DNA from: Burkholderia sp. WAC0059
Lineage (GTDB): Bacteria; Pseudomonadota; Gammaproteobacteria; Burkholderiales; Burkholderiaceae
DNA length: 64,000 nt
Assembly (NCBI RefSeq): GCF_002870125.1
Contig: NZ_PNEO01000002.1
Span: 62,001-126,000 of the forward strand
Direction of reading: 5' to 3'
A model generated the notes under the pieces. It saw nothing but the letters and a program-made list of their open reading frames with translations, searched no databases and had not been told where the DNA came from. The position numbers were made by a program, and so were the translations under genes. Of the stretch, positions 37,422 through 50,945 are shown piece by piece (the stretch's first letter is position 1; every line of letters starts with the position of its first letter).

Positions 37422-38600
37422 ATGACCGACATCGATTCGTATCGCGCATTCGTGCCTTATCCCGCCGCGGCCGTGCCCGGCGCGGCCGCCGGGCCGCTCG
37501 CCGGACTGAGGTTCGGCGTCAAGGACATCTTCGACGTGGCCGGCTACCCGACGGGCTGCGGCAACCCGCACAAGCTGGCGCTCTCGGGCATCCGCACCGC
37601 CCACGCGAAGACCGTGGGCACGTTGCTCGACGCCGGCGCCGTGTTCGCGGGCAAGACCTACACGGACGAGCTCGCGTTCTCGATGAACGGCAAGAACGCG
37701 CATTTCGGCGCGCCGCGCAACGGCCGCGCGCCCGATCGCATCACGGGCGGGTCGAGCTCGGGCTCGGCGGCGGCCGTCTCGAACAGCCTGTGCGACTTCG
37801 CGCTCGGCACCGACACGGGCGGCTCCGTGCGCGCGCCGGCGAGCCACTGCGGGCTGATCGGGCTGCGGCCCACGCATGCGCGCGTGAGCCTCGCGGGCTG
37901 CATGGACCTCTCGCCGGGCTTCGACACCTGCGGCTGGTTCGCCCGCGATCTGCCGACGTTCGCGAAGGTCGGCGAAGTGCTGCTCGGCGCGGACACGGTC
38001 ACGCTGCCGGAGCAGCCGGAATTCGTCGTGCCCGACGATCTGCTCGCGGGGCTCGCGGCGCCGGTGCGCGCCGCGTTCGACGGCTTCGTCGCGAAGCGCG
38101 CCGACGTGTTCGGCAAGCCGGCCGCGGCGCACGTCGCCGCGCCGTCGCTCGACGCGCTCTACTGGGCATTCCGCTACGTGCAGGGCTACGAGGCCTGGCA
38201 GAGCCACGGCGCCGACATCGAGCGCTACGGCTTCCAGCTCGGGCCGGGCGTGAGCGACCGGTTCCGCTGGTCGAGCGCGATCACGCGGGCGCAGTACGAC
38301 GAGCACCAGGGCGTGCGCCAGCAGTTTCGTGCTGCGCTGCTGGCGCTCCTCGGCAACCGGCGCGTCATCGTCATGCCGACGATGCCCGACGTCGCGCCGC
38401 GTCTCGCGGATTCGGAGGCCTCGCTCGAGGACTACCGCAACCAGGCTATCCGCATGCTGTGCCCGGCCGGCCTCGCGGGCTGTCCGCAACTGTCGTTGCC
38501 GCTGCTCGGCATCGACGGGGTGCCGCTCGGCCTGTCGCTCGTCGGGCCGCCGGGCAGCGACCGCGCGCTGATCGCGCTGGCGGCCCGGCTGCTGGACTGA
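37422..38600 (+). CDS. Amidase signature family hydrolase
   Basis: Amide-bond hydrolase with Ser-cisSer-Lys triad: K34 (FGVKDIF), cis-Ser within GGSSSGS (109-115) and nucleophile S135 (DTGGSVR). It is 392 aa, shorter than many GatA-like amidases, similar to AtzF/small amidases that cut acyl-ureas or simple amides. There is no signal peptide. AAGGA precedes the ATG at 37422. The FadR-type regulator upstream suggests substrate-induced expression, though the substrate is unknown. Confidence 0.88.
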   Translation: MTDIDSYRAFVPYPAAAVPGAAAGPLAGLRFGVKDIFDVAGYPTGCGNPHKLALSGIRTAHAKTVGTLLDAGAVFAGKTYTDELAFSMNGKNAHFGAPRNGRAPDRITGGSSSGSAAAVSNSLCDFALGTDTGGSVRAPASHCGLIGLRPTHARVSLAGCMDLSPGFDTCGWFARDLPTFAKVGEVLLGADTVTLPEQPEFVVPDDLLAGLAAPVRAAFDGFVAKRADVFGKPAAAHVAAPSLDALYWAFRYVQGYEAWQSHGADIERYGFQLGPGVSDRFRWSSAITRAQYDEHQGVRQQFRAALLALLGNRRVIVMPTMPDVAPRLADSEASLEDYRNQAIRMLCPAGLAGCPQLSLPLLGIDGVPLGLSLVGPPGSDRALIALAARLLD

Positions 38601-39353
38601 CGGGCGCGGCGGCGCCGTTCGTTTCATGGTCCGGGTCGCTTGCCGGGTCGGGTCATCCCGGGGCTGGCAGGGACGTTGGCGGGCAATGAGCGGCAATGAG
38701 CACGGCCAATGAGCAGCCAATGGGCGGCGGCCAATGAACGGCCTGTTGCCGGGCCATCGCCGGACCGTCCCTCCCCATTCGTCGCCGGGCCCTTGCGTCG
38801 CCCGGCACGCCAACTCCGTGCACGCCGGCCCCCGGCGAGCACGGAGTCGGTGCATGCCGATACATGCCAGTGCCCGGAAGGGCGCGGGTTTCGCCCGATA
38901 CGATCCCCGCTCGCCCGCCGCCGGGTTTTTCCGCCGAGCCCGTTCCGGCATTCGCCGGCGCGCGGAAAATTCCGGCCGCGTCTTCAAAATGGTGCTGCAC
39001 AATGAGTGCCATCGCGGTGCATCCCGCCATGCGCTTTGGGCGCCGGGGTTCGTCGCCCTCGGCATGGAAGTTGCGTGATGCCGGTTCAACGCCTGGGTGC
39101 CACGTGGCGGCGTGCCGCCACGTGAGAGACGCGGCCGCGCTCCCGTTCAGGGAGACGGTCTTCCAACGATTCCGCGATCGGGCGATGAAACGCGGCAGCC
39201 GCCTGCTGCCGCGAGGTTCCGGCCTCCGGCAAACGGGGGCGGGGCCGGTTGAGCCGAACGTCGAAAGCGCGTGGCCGCGAGTGCAACCGGGCGGAGAATC
39301 CGGAACGGGTAGCCGGGCTGCCGTGGGCATGCACATCATATGGACGATCGGTT
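38601..39353. other. 750-bp intergenic region
   Basis: No convincing gene on either strand. It contains the CAATGRRC direct repeats at 38682-38741. Short open frames here have unusual composition and no ribosome binding site. The final part presumably carries the promoter of the ATP-grasp operon; no clear boxes are seen. Confidence 0.4.
38682..38741. repeat. Five short direct repeats CAATGRRC
   Basis: CAATGAGC at 38684, 38694 and 38707, CAATGGGC at 38718 and CAATGAAC at 38732, each flanked by GC-rich spacers, 10-14 bp apart (about one helical turn). Could be a multi-site regulator region or a decayed microsatellite. Confidence 0.4.
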
Positions 39354-40826
39354 ATGACGCAAGAGTTCTTCAGTGAGATGTTCGAGCGCTGCGTGCTGGA
39401 GGCAAGGGGACTGCCGGCTGCGGACTTCATGTCGGCGGGCGAGCCGCGCGGCCATTACCGCGTTTTCTTCGACTGGATGCGCGGCCAGAGCGAGCAGCAG
39501 ATCCAGAACAAGCGCGCCGAGGCGGATCTGAACTTCAGGCGCATCGGCATCACGTTCGCGGTGTACGGCGAGAAGGACGAGGCGGGCGTCGGCACCGAGC
39601 GCACGATCCCGTTCGACGTGATCCCGCGCATCTTTCCCGCGCAGGAATGGGCCGCCCTCGAAGCGGGGCTGCGCCAGCGCGTGAACGTGCTCAACATGTT
39701 CATCCACGACATCTATCACGACCAGCGCATCGTCAAGGCGGGCGTGATTCCGGCCGAGCAGATCTTCAACAACGCGCAGTACCGCCCGCAGATGCAGGGC
39801 GTCGACGTCGCGCGCGACATCTACGCCCACATCGCCGGCATCGACATCGTGCGGGCCGGCGCCGGCGAGTTCTACGTGCTCGAGGACAACCTGCGCGTGC
39901 CCTCGGGCGTGTCGTACATGCTGGAGAACCGCAAGGCGATGATGCGGCTCTTCCCCGAGCTTTTCGCGCGCAACCGCGTGGCGCCGGTCGCGCACTATCC
40001 CGACCTGCTGCTCGACACGCTGCGCGCGGCCGCGCCCCAGGGCGTGGACAACCCGACCGTCGTCGTGCTCACGCCGGGCATGTACAACTCGGCCTACTTC
40101 GAGCACGCGTTCCTCGCGCAGCAGATGGGCGTCGAGCTCGTCGAAGGGCAGGACCTGTTCGTCGACGACGCCTATCTCTACATGCGCACGACCCAGGGGC
40201 CGCAGCGCATCGACGTGATCTACCGGCGCGTGGACGACGACTTCCTCGACCCGACGGTGTTCCGCTCCGACTCGGCGCTCGGCGCGGCCGGATTGCTGTC
40301 GGTCTATCAGGCCGGCAACGTGACGCTGTGCAACGCCATCGGCACCGGCGTCGCCGACGACAAGTCGATCTACCCCTACGTGCCGGACATGGTGCGTTTC
40401 TATCTGGGCGAGGAGCCGATTCTCAACAACGTGCCGACCTGGATGTGCCGCCGGCCCGACGACCTCAAGTACGTGCTCGACCATCTGCCCGAGCTCGTCG
40501 TCAAGGAGACGCACGGCGCGGGCGGCTACGGGATGCTGGTGGGCCCGAGCGCGACGCGCGCCGAGATCGGGGCGTTCCGCGCGGCGCTCGTCGCGAACCC
40601 GCACAAGTACATCGCGCAGCCGACGCTCGCGCTCTCGACCTGCCCGACCTACGTCGAGGCCGGCATCGCGCCGCGCCACATCGACCTGCGCCCGTTCGTG
40701 CTGTCGGGCCACGAGGTCCGCATGGTGCCGGGCGGCCTCACGCGCGTCGCGCTGCGCGAGGGCTCGCTCGTCGTCAACTCGTCGCAGGGCGGCGGCACCA
40801 AGGACACGTGGGTGCTGGAGCGCTGA
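39354..40826 (+). CDS. Circularly permuted ATP-grasp protein (type 2)
   Basis: A 490-residue member of the CP_ATPgrasp/DUF404-DUF407 family, predicted to form amide bonds by ATP-dependent ligation. Typical stretches: PFDVIPRIFPAQEWAALE, LEDNLRVPSGVSYMLENRK, VVVLTPGMYNSAYFEHAFLAQQMG, and KETHGAGGYGMLVGP (ATP site). It has no signal peptide. The ATG at 39354 is chosen by family length. The alpha-E gene follows 131 nt downstream; this pair is the core of a conserved peptide-synthesis-like system. Confidence 0.9.
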   Translation: MTQEFFSEMFERCVLEARGLPAADFMSAGEPRGHYRVFFDWMRGQSEQQIQNKRAEADLNFRRIGITFAVYGEKDEAGVGTERTIPFDVIPRIFPAQEWAALEAGLRQRVNVLNMFIHDIYHDQRIVKAGVIPAEQIFNNAQYRPQMQGVDVARDIYAHIAGIDIVRAGAGEFYVLEDNLRVPSGVSYMLENRKAMMRLFPELFARNRVAPVAHYPDLLLDTLRAAAPQGVDNPTVVVLTPGMYNSAYFEHAFLAQQMGVELVEGQDLFVDDAYLYMRTTQGPQRIDVIYRRVDDDFLDPTVFRSDSALGAAGLLSVYQAGNVTLCNAIGTGVADDKSIYPYVPDMVRFYLGEEPILNNVPTWMCRRPDDLKYVLDHLPELVVKETHGAGGYGMLVGPSATRAEIGAFRAALVANPHKYIAQPTLALSTCPTYVEAGIAPRHIDLRPFVLSGHEVRMVPGGLTRVALREGSLVVNSSQGGGTKDTWVLER

Positions 40827-40957
40827 GCCGTCGAATTGCCGCCGAACCGCCGCCGTTCCCCGCCGCCGTCCGTCGCCGCTCGCCGTGCCCGCCATGCCGG
40901 GGCGGACGCGGCCGGATGCGCCGCCGGGGATTCGTCCAATCACGACAGGGAGTCATC

Positions 40958-41920
40958 ATGCTGAGCCGCACCGCCGATCATCTCTACTGGATGGCGCGCT
41001 ACACCGAGCGCGCCGAAAACACCGCGCGGATGCTCGATGCCAACTATCAGATGTCGCTGCTGCCGCAGTCGGACGCCTACGCGGAGTCGGGCTGGCGCGC
41101 GATGCTGGCCATTTCGGAACTGAGCGGCCTCTATGCCGCGCAGCACGAGGGCATGAAGAGCGACGAGGTGATCAGCTTCATGTCGCGCGACGCGACCAAC
41201 CTGTCGTCGATCGTGAGCTGCCTGCAGGCCGCGCGCGAGAACGCGCGAGCCGTGCGCGGCGCGATCACGACCGAGCTCTGGGAGACGATCAACACGACCT
41301 GGCTCGACGGCCAGCGGTTGCTCGCCGACGGCATTCTCGAGCGCGACCCGGGCCAGTTCTTCGAGTGGGTCAAGTTCCGCTCGCACCTCTCGCGCGGCGT
41401 GCAGGCCGGCACGATGGTCAAGGACGCGTCGTTCAACTTCATGCGGCTCGGCACGTTCCTCGAACGCGCGGACAACACGGCGCGCATTCTCGACGTGAAG
41501 TTCGAGATGCTGGAGCAGCAGCGCGAGGGCGCGTCCGCGAACGCGCTCGACTATTACCACTGGTCGGCGGTGCTGCGTTCGGTGTCGGGCTTCGAGGTTT
41601 ACCGCAAGGTGTATCGCGACGTCATCACGCCCGAGCGCGTGGCCGGCCTGCTGATTCTCCACGGCGACTGGCCGCGCTCGCTCGCGGCCAGCCTCGAAGA
41701 AGTGCAGCAGTTGATCGCGAAGGTGCGCACCGAGCGTTCGGTCGAAACCGAGCAGCTCGCCGCGCAGCTCTGGGCGGACCTGCGCGAAGGCCGCATTCGC
41801 GACATCCTGAAGGGCGGGCTGCATGCCTTCCTGACCGATTTTCTCGCGCGCGTGAACGATCTGGCGCTACGCGTGAGCCGCGATTTTCTCGTGCCGCTGG
41901 CCGGACCGGCCGGCGCGTAG
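40958..41920 (+). CDS. Alpha-E (DUF403) domain protein
   Basis: A 320-residue all-helical protein of the alpha-E superfamily: it starts MLSRTADHLYWMARYTERAENTAR, and has a second charged helix with LERADNTARILDVK at about 169-182. These proteins lack a described activity but always accompany circularly permuted ATP-grasp and transglutaminase proteins. A GGGAGT ribosome binding site precedes the ATG. The protein pairs with the ATP-grasp at 39354; the same two modules are fused in the gene at 45708. Confidence 0.9.
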   Translation: MLSRTADHLYWMARYTERAENTARMLDANYQMSLLPQSDAYAESGWRAMLAISELSGLYAAQHEGMKSDEVISFMSRDATNLSSIVSCLQAARENARAVRGAITTELWETINTTWLDGQRLLADGILERDPGQFFEWVKFRSHLSRGVQAGTMVKDASFNFMRLGTFLERADNTARILDVKFEMLEQQREGASANALDYYHWSAVLRSVSGFEVYRKVYRDVITPERVAGLLILHGDWPRSLAASLEEVQQLIAKVRTERSVETEQLAAQLWADLREGRIRDILKGGLHAFLTDFLARVNDLALRVSRDFLVPLAGPAGA

Positions 41921-41934
41921 CCGGGCCGCGACGG

Positions 41935-41963
41935 GCATGACGCGTGCGATTCGCGCGTCATGC
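41935..41963. repeat. 10-bp inverted repeat
   Basis: GCATGACGCG (41935-41944) and CGCGTCATGC (41954-41963) form a perfect dyad with a 9-nt loop, just after the alpha-E gene. No T tract follows. It may be a processing or attenuation hairpin within the operon, or a site for a regulator of the next gene. The remaining ~250 bp before the next gene hold nothing else. Confidence 0.4.
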
Positions 41964-42217
41964 GCCTGCCCCGCGAGCGGTGCAGGATCGGTAACGCTGG
42001 GCAGGGCGGGGCGGTAGGGTCAGCGATCGGGCGGCGCAGGGCGGAGGCCGATCGGCGGAAAAGCGCCGGCAAAGTGTCAGCGAAGCGCCGTCAAAGGCGG
42101 CGACGGGACGGCCGATGGAACGGAAGAGGGCGCAGGCCGCGCGACGCGCGGCCTGCGCCCGGAGCGCGGGAAGCGGTAGCTTGCAGCATCGTCATTCAAT
42201 ATAACGAGGAGTCCGGT

Positions 42218-45685
<3,468 letters not shown>

Positions 45686-45707
45686 CCCTTTACAGAGACG
45701 ATTCATC

Positions 45708-48467
45708 TTGGCTTTCCAGTCGACCCTGCCTTTCGAGCCCGCCGCCTCGCCGGCCGACGTCTTCGCGCTGCTGCCCGTGCAGGCCGCGCCCAGGGGGCAC
45801 TGGGACGAGCTGCGCGGGGCCTCGGGCGCGCCGCGCGAGGCGTGGCGCCGCTTCTTCGAACTGCTCGGCGAGGACGGCGTAGCGCAGCTAGGGCACGGCA
45901 TGGCGTCGGTCGCGCGGCGCGTGCGCGACAACGACATCACCTACAACGTCTATGCCGACAAGGGCGAGCCGCGGCCCTGGTCGCTCGACCTGCTGCCGTT
46001 CCTGATCGCCGAGGACGAGTGGGCGGCCATCTCTGAGGGCGTCGCCCAGCGCGCGCGTTTGCTGAATGCCGTCGTCGCGGACGTCTACGGACCGCAGACG
46101 CTGCTCGAGAACGGCCTGCTGCCGCCCGCGCTGGTGTTCGGCCACCCCGGCTACCTGCGCCCCGTGAAGGGCTTCCGGCCGTTCGCGGACCAGTATCTGC
46201 AGATCGTCGCCGTCGACCTCGCGCGCGCGCCCGACGGCGCCTGGACGGTCATGGCGCATCGCACCGACGCGCCGTCGGGGCTCGGCTACGCGCTCGAAAA
46301 CCGGCTCATCGTCTCGAGCCTGTTCGCCGAGCCGTTCCGCGAACTGCACGTCTCGCGGCTCGCGCCGTCGTACTCGCAACTGATCGGCACGCTCGCCCAG
46401 GCGGCCCGCGCGACGATGCGCGAATCGGACGGCGAGGCTCACGGCGCGCCGCACATGGCGCTGCTGACGCCGGGCCCGTTCAGCGAGACCTATTTCGAGC
46501 ACGTGTTCCTCGCGCGCTATCTCGGCATCACGCTCGCCGAGAGCAAGGATCTGACGGTGCGCGACGACAAGCTCTACCTGAAGACGCTCGCCGGGCTCGA
46601 ACGCGTGCACGTGGTGCTGCGCCGGCTCGACGACGCGTTCTGCGATCCCGTCGAACTGCGTGCCGACTCGACCATCGGCGTGCCGGGCCTGTTGCAGGTC
46701 ATGCGCGCGGGCAACGTGATGGTGTCGAACGTGCCCGGCACGGGCTTCGCCGAATCGCCGGCGCTGCACGGCTTTCTGCCCGGCATCGCCGAGTCGCTGC
46801 TCGGCGAGCCGCTCGCCTTGCCGACTGTCGCGACCTGGTGGTGCGGCGAGGACGCGGCGCGCGAGGAGGCCTTCGCGCAGCTCGACAGCGCGTTCCTGCT
46901 GCCGACCTGGCCCGTCGCGCGCGAGGACGGGCCGCCCGGCATGCCGGGCGGCGCGCAGCGGCTTGCCGCCTGGCGCGAGCGCGTGGCGCTCGCGCCGGAT
47001 AGCTTCACGATCCAGGCGCCGCTGCCGTTCTCGTGTTCGCCGCGCTACGACGGCGGCGCGATCGGCTCGCGGCCGTCGGTGTTGCGCGTCTACGCGTTCG
47101 CCGGGCTCGACGGCGGCTGGAGCGTGATGCCGGGCGGCTTCACGCGTCTCGCGGCCGAGCGCCAGGCGACGGTCTCGATGCAGTTCGGAGGCAGCAGCGT
47201 CGACACCTGGGTGCTGTCGAGCGGGCCCGGCTCGTCGTTCTCGCTCCTGCCTTCGCCGATGCAGCCGGGCGACCTCCTCGAGCGCCGCACCCGGACCGTG
47301 TCGAGCCGCGCGGCCGAAAACCTGTTCTGGGCCGGCCGCTACGGCGAGCGCGCCGAGAACAACGTACGGCTGTGCCGGCTGATTCTCGGCTCGCTCGAAA
47401 GCAACGACAGCGAGGAGATGTTCGCGACGCTCGCCGAGCTGGCCGCGCGCAGCGGCCTCATCGACGCGGGCGACGAGCTCGCGCGCAGCACGCCGCGCGC
47501 GTTCGAGCGCGCGCTGATCGCAGGCCTGACGGGCCTCAGGGGCCCGGCGGACCAGGCAGACCAGGCAGACCAGGCAGACCAGGCAGACCAGGCAGACCAG
47601 GCAGACCAGGCAGACCAGGCAGACCAGGCAGACCAGGCAGACCAGGCAGACCAGGCAGACCGGACAGACCGGACAGACCGGACAGACCCGGGCGATGACC
47701 TCGCGAACCCGCGGGGCGGCCTCGACACGAGCATCGGCCAGAATCTCGCGAGCCAGGCCTACGCCTGCGGCGAGATTCGCGCGCGCCTCTCGAACGACCA
47801 CTGGCGCACCGTGCTCGCCGCGCGCAACGACTTCCGCGACGCGCTCTCGCGCCTCGTCGGCAACGGCGGCCGCTACGACCGCGTCGCGCTGATGGACGCG
47901 CTCGAAACGCTCGCGACGCAGCTCTCGGCCATCAGCGGCGCACAAGGAGACCGCATGACGCGCGACGAGGCCTGGCGGCTCTTGTTCGTCGGCCGCCACA
48001 TCGAGCGGGTCTCCACGATGACGATGCTCCTCGGCGTCGTGACCGCGCAGGGGCAGCTCGGCCAACCCGCGTTCTTCGACGTGCTGCTCGAACTGTTCGA
48101 CAGCACGCTGACCTATCGCTCGCTCTATCCGGGCCGGTTCGAAGTGCCGGCGCTGCTCGACCTGCTCGTGATCGAGCCGGCGAATCCGCGCGGCCTCTAC
48201 GGCGTCTATGCGCGTATGCGCGCGAAGCTCGACGAAATCGGCGAGGCGGCCGGCCATCCGTCCCGCAAGCCGTTCGCGGAGCTGATGCCGCCCGTGAGTG
48301 CGCTGCCGAATCTCGCGGGACTTTGCGCGACCGACGGGGACGGTCATTACGCCGGCCTCGCCAACGTTTGCCAGCAGCTCGGCGCTTACGTCGCGGCGGC
48401 CTCGAACGAAATCAGCGCGCGCTACTTCAGCCACGCGAGCGCGCCGACTGCCTGGGGGGCGCCATGA
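45708..48467 (+). CDS. CP ATP-grasp and alpha-E fusion protein
   Basis: A 919-residue protein fusing, in order, a circularly permuted ATP-grasp domain (about 1-510; [44 protein letters not shown]) and an alpha-E domain (about 530-910; [36 protein letters not shown]). Residues 615-659 are a (DQA)12(DRT)3 insert from a 9-bp tandem repeat between two helices of the alpha-E part. The likely start is TTG at 45708, 22 nt after the previous gene; no ATG fits. Confidence 0.85.
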   Translation: MAFQSTLPFEPAASPADVFALLPVQAAPRGHWDELRGASGAPREAWRRFFELLGEDGVAQLGHGMASVARRVRDNDITYNVYADKGEPRPWSLDLLPFLIAEDEWAAISEGVAQRARLLNAVVADVYGPQTLLENGLLPPALVFGHPGYLRPVKGFRPFADQYLQIVAVDLARAPDGAWTVMAHRTDAPSGLGYALENRLIVSSLFAEPFRELHVSRLAPSYSQLIGTLAQAARATMRESDGEAHGAPHMALLTPGPFSETYFEHVFLARYLGITLAESKDLTVRDDKLYLKTLAGLERVHVVLRRLDDAFCDPVELRADSTIGVPGLLQVMRAGNVMVSNVPGTGFAESPALHGFLPGIAESLLGEPLALPTVATWWCGEDAAREEAFAQLDSAFLLPTWPVAREDGPPGMPGGAQRLAAWRERVALAPDSFTIQAPLPFSCSPRYDGGAIGSRPSVLRVYAFAGLDGGWSVMPGGFTRLAAERQATVSMQFGGSSVDTWVLSSGPGSSFSLLPSPMQPGDLLERRTRTVSSRAAENLFWAGRYGERAENNVRLCRLILGSLESNDSEEMFATLAELAARSGLIDAGDELARSTPRAFERALIAGLTGLRGPADQADQADQADQADQADQADQADQADQADQADQADQADRTDRTDRTDPGDDLANPRGGLDTSIGQNLASQAYACGEIRARLSNDHWRTVLAARNDFRDALSRLVGNGGRYDRVALMDALETLATQLSAISGAQGDRMTRDEAWRLLFVGRHIERVSTMTMLLGVVTAQGQLGQPAFFDVLLELFDSTLTYRSLYPGRFEVPALLDLLVIEPANPRGLYGVYARMRAKLDEIGEAAGHPSRKPFAELMPPVSALPNLAGLCATDGDGHYAGLANVCQQLGAYVAAASNEISARYFSHASAPTAWGAP
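47550..47684 (+). repeat. 9-bp tandem repeat, 15 units, in frame
   Basis: Twelve units of GACCAGGCA (47550-47657) followed by three units of GACCGGACA (47658-47684). Encodes (Asp-Gln-Ala)12(Asp-Arg-Thr)3 within the alpha-E domain. Near-identity of units indicates recent slippage expansion. Confidence 0.95.
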
Positions 48468-49351
48468 GCGAGAAGATCGTGCTGTCGGTATCGCACCAGA
48501 CGACCTACCGCTACTCGACGCCGGTGGAGACGGCGAAGCACCTCGCGACGATCCGGCCGCTCGGCTGCGACTGGCAGCGCGTCGTCGCGCACAGCGAGCG
48601 CATCGCGCCGGCGCCGTCGTATCTGACGAGCCGCCTCGACGCGTTCGGCAACGACGTTCTCTATTTCGCGCTCGACACGCCGCACGACAGCCTGGAGATG
48701 ACGAGCGAGACGACCGTGGAGCTTGCGCCGCGCTGGGCCGCGCTCGATCCGTTCGCGACGCCGGCCTGGGAGACGGTCGCGCAGGCGCTGCGCTTTCGGG
48801 CCGGCGGCGGCTTCAGGCCCGAGGTGGAGTTCTGCTTTGCCTCGCCCTACATCGTGCCGTCGGCCGCGTTGCGCGACTACGCGCTGCGGAGCTTCGAGCC
48901 GGGCACGCCGCTCGTCGCCGGCGCGATCGACCTGATGCACCGCATTCACGCCGACTTCGAGTACCGGTCCGCGACGACGGCGTTCGATACACCGGCGGCC
49001 GAGGCCTTTGCGCTGCGCCGCGGCGTGTGCCAGGACTTCGCGCAGGTGATGATCGGCTGCCTGCGCTCGCTCGGCCTGCCGGCGCGCTACGTGAGCGGCT
49101 ATCTGCGCAACGATCCGCCGCCGGGGCAGCCGAAGCTGATCGGCGCCGACGCCTCGCACGCCTGGGTTTCGGTGCGCTGTCCGGACAGCGGCTGGATCGA
49201 TCTCGATCCGACCAACGACGTGCTGGCCGACCTCGACCACATCACGCTCGCCACGGGGCGCGACTACAGCGATGTGTCGCTGCTGCGCGGCACGATACTC
49301 GGCGGCGGGGCGCACCAGGTCGAGGTGAGCGTGAGCGTGGCCGCGCGCTGA
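48464..49351 (+). CDS. Transglutaminase-like cysteine peptidase
   Basis: A 295-residue cytoplasmic protein with an N-terminal bacterial transglutaminase-like beta domain (ending about 130) and a catalytic fold with C189 (RRGVCQDFAQ), H232 (ASHAWVSV) and Asp (GWIDLDPTND). Such proteins may trim or ligate peptides made by ATP-grasp partners. The ATG at 48464 overlaps the stop of the ATP-grasp/alpha-E fusion (ATGA). Last gene of the five-gene operon; the following 440 bp are AT-richer and of different origin. Confidence 0.9.
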   Translation: MSEKIVLSVSHQTTYRYSTPVETAKHLATIRPLGCDWQRVVAHSERIAPAPSYLTSRLDAFGNDVLYFALDTPHDSLEMTSETTVELAPRWAALDPFATPAWETVAQALRFRAGGGFRPEVEFCFASPYIVPSAALRDYALRSFEPGTPLVAGAIDLMHRIHADFEYRSATTAFDTPAAEAFALRRGVCQDFAQVMIGCLRSLGLPARYVSGYLRNDPPPGQPKLIGADASHAWVSVRCPDSGWIDLDPTNDVLADLDHITLATGRDYSDVSLLRGTILGGGAHQVEVSVSVAAR

Positions 49352-49788
49352 GCGGGCTGCCGTCTGCTTCGGTTTCCTGCCGTTTTTCCTGGGTATCCGG
49401 ATTTCGCACGTACTTCGTGCTTTCGTGCGTATTTCGTAGTTCATGCCGGCGATCCTCGATCGCTTTCGCCATTTCTCCCATGCCATAGCTGCTCAGACAG
49501 CGGCGATTCGTTTTTTTCGGGGTTCTTACGGACTGGTGACGTGAAATATCCGGGAACGCCAGCTCAAGAAAGCTGGGCATCTCGCGCAATGGGGCGAGAA
49601 CGTAAGGCCGCCGTGCCCTAGTCACGGCCCATGTCTCTTCGACGTCTCAATTTCGGGCAATTATCACTCGGCGTGCCGCTCCCCCGTTACACTCGGTAAC
49701 TTTGCGTGCAGTCCCGGTAACCCCGAAGACACGCTTGACCTGTATGGTTCGCATTCCAAGCCTCACCCTCAAATCAAGGGAATCCCCT
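49352..49788. other. Intergenic edge of the accessory island
   Basis: 437 bp with lower GC than the operon before it. No recognised gene; open frames on the minus strand give no known family. Near-repeats GTACTTCGTGC and GTGCGTATTTCGTA at about 49405-49440 and a GTTAC-N5-GTAAC dyad near 49684-49698 are visible. The last part should hold the promoter of the acyltransferase gene. Confidence 0.4.
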
Positions 49789-50664
49789 GTGAAACGCCTC
49801 AGCCTTGCTCTCATCGTGGCGTTGCTACGTACGCTTTCGGTACTTCCCTACAAATTCGTCGCCAGGCTCGGGACCGTGATCGGCACTGCGTTATACGCGC
49901 TTCCGAGCCGCCGCAAGCGTATCGTTCTGGTGAACTTGCGTCTTTGCTTTCCCGAGAAAACCAGCCATGGCCATCAGCAGCTCGCCAAAGCGCACTTCGG
50001 CCATGTGGTTCGCAGCTATCTCGAACGCGGCATCCAGTGGTTCGGCAGTGCGCAGGTGATCCAGGATATCGTGCAGATCGACAGCAAAATCGATCTCGAC
50101 GACGCGTCGGCCCCGCCCACCATCTTTATGGGTTTCCACTTTGTGGGGATCGAGGTCGGCTGCATGCTGTACTCGTCGCATCTCCCCGTCGCATCGCTGT
50201 ATACGCGGATGTCGAACACGGGTCTATGCGATCTGGCCAGGCGGCAGCGCGGCAGATTCGGCGCGGAGATGATCGAGCGCGCGACCAGCGCCAAAAAGAT
50301 CATAGGGTTGTTGCGGTCCGGCACACCCGTCATGCTCGCGGCGGATATGGACCATGGCGTCGAGAACTCCGTTTTTGTTCCGTTTTTCGGCGTTCCCGCC
50401 TGCACGCTCACTTCCATTTCGCGTCTCGCGAGGCTGGGACGCGCGCGGGTGGTTCCGTTCGTGACCGAAGTGCTCCCGGATTATCAGGGATATAAGCTGA
50501 CGATCTTCGAACCGCTCGCGGATTTCCCGTCGCGCAGCGACGAGATCGACGCACAGCGCATGAATACGTTCCTCGAGGAGCAGATTGTCAGGATTCCGGA
50601 GCAGTATTACTGGGTGCACCGACGCTTCAAGCACCGGCCGCCGGGGGTGGCTTCGGTGTATTGA
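49789..50664 (+). CDS. LpxL/HtrB-type acyltransferase
   Basis: A 291-residue inner-membrane-associated protein of the lysophospholipid/lipid A late acyltransferase family. A hydrophobic N-terminal helix (LSLALIVALLRTLSVLPYKFVARLG) is followed by the HX4E catalytic motif (GFHFVGIEVG), ADMDHGVENSVFVPFFG, and a YWVHRRFKHRPPG C-terminus characteristic of LpxL. The GTG at 49789 fits an AAGGGAA site 7 nt upstream and family length; ATG at 49744 is an alternative. Its lower GC suggests acquisition; it may modify LPS. Confidence 0.82.
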   Translation: MKRLSLALIVALLRTLSVLPYKFVARLGTVIGTALYALPSRRKRIVLVNLRLCFPEKTSHGHQQLAKAHFGHVVRSYLERGIQWFGSAQVIQDIVQIDSKIDLDDASAPPTIFMGFHFVGIEVGCMLYSSHLPVASLYTRMSNTGLCDLARRQRGRFGAEMIERATSAKKIIGLLRSGTPVMLAADMDHGVENSVFVPFFGVPACTLTSISRLARLGRARVVPFVTEVLPDYQGYKLTIFEPLADFPSRSDEIDAQRMNTFLEEQIVRIPEQYYWVHRRFKHRPPGVASVY

Positions 50665-50692
50665 GGGGGGAGGCTCGACGAAAGGTTGACGT

Positions 50693-50945
50693 TTGTGGTC
50701 GGGTTCTATTCCATCGAAGACAGGTCGCCCCTCCTGGCATCCGGCCGTGCTGTTGAAGATATACATCTACGTCTACTTCCAACCGGATTCAGTCGAGTCG
50801 TCGTCTGGAATGCGAATGCCAGCGCAATATCGAGTTGATTTGGCTCACGGACCGTCTGGCACCGGACTTCAAGACCATAGCTGACTTTCCTCGGGACCAG
50901 CCAATCGCCAGTTCATCCGGACCGCGACGGCCGATTGCGTTCTCC
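50693..50945 (+). pseudogene. IS1182-type transposase fragment, frameshifted
   Basis: In one frame, KTGRPSWHPAVLLKIYIYVYF is encoded up to 50779. After a one-base shift at about 50780 the next frame gives NRIQSSRRLECECQRNIEL followed by IWLTDRLAPDFKTIADF to about 50890. Together this is the N-terminal signature of IS1182-family transposases. The rest of the gene, including the catalytic region, is missing and no terminal inverted repeats were found. A remnant of an insertion that may have brought or flanked the type VI cassette. Confidence 0.85.

Noticed and set aside
47543..47690. Cys-Leu-Val repeat peptide on the minus strand, and possible CRISPR-like array
   Set aside because: The repeat has no spacers and is in frame with the plus-strand ATP-grasp/alpha-E gene. 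The minus-strand peptide is only its complement.
49352..49625. Small minus-strand open frame near 49488 (starting MGEMAKAIEDRRHELRN)
   Set aside because: It has no recognisable family and runs into the antisense of the transglutaminase gene, so it is not annotated as a gene.
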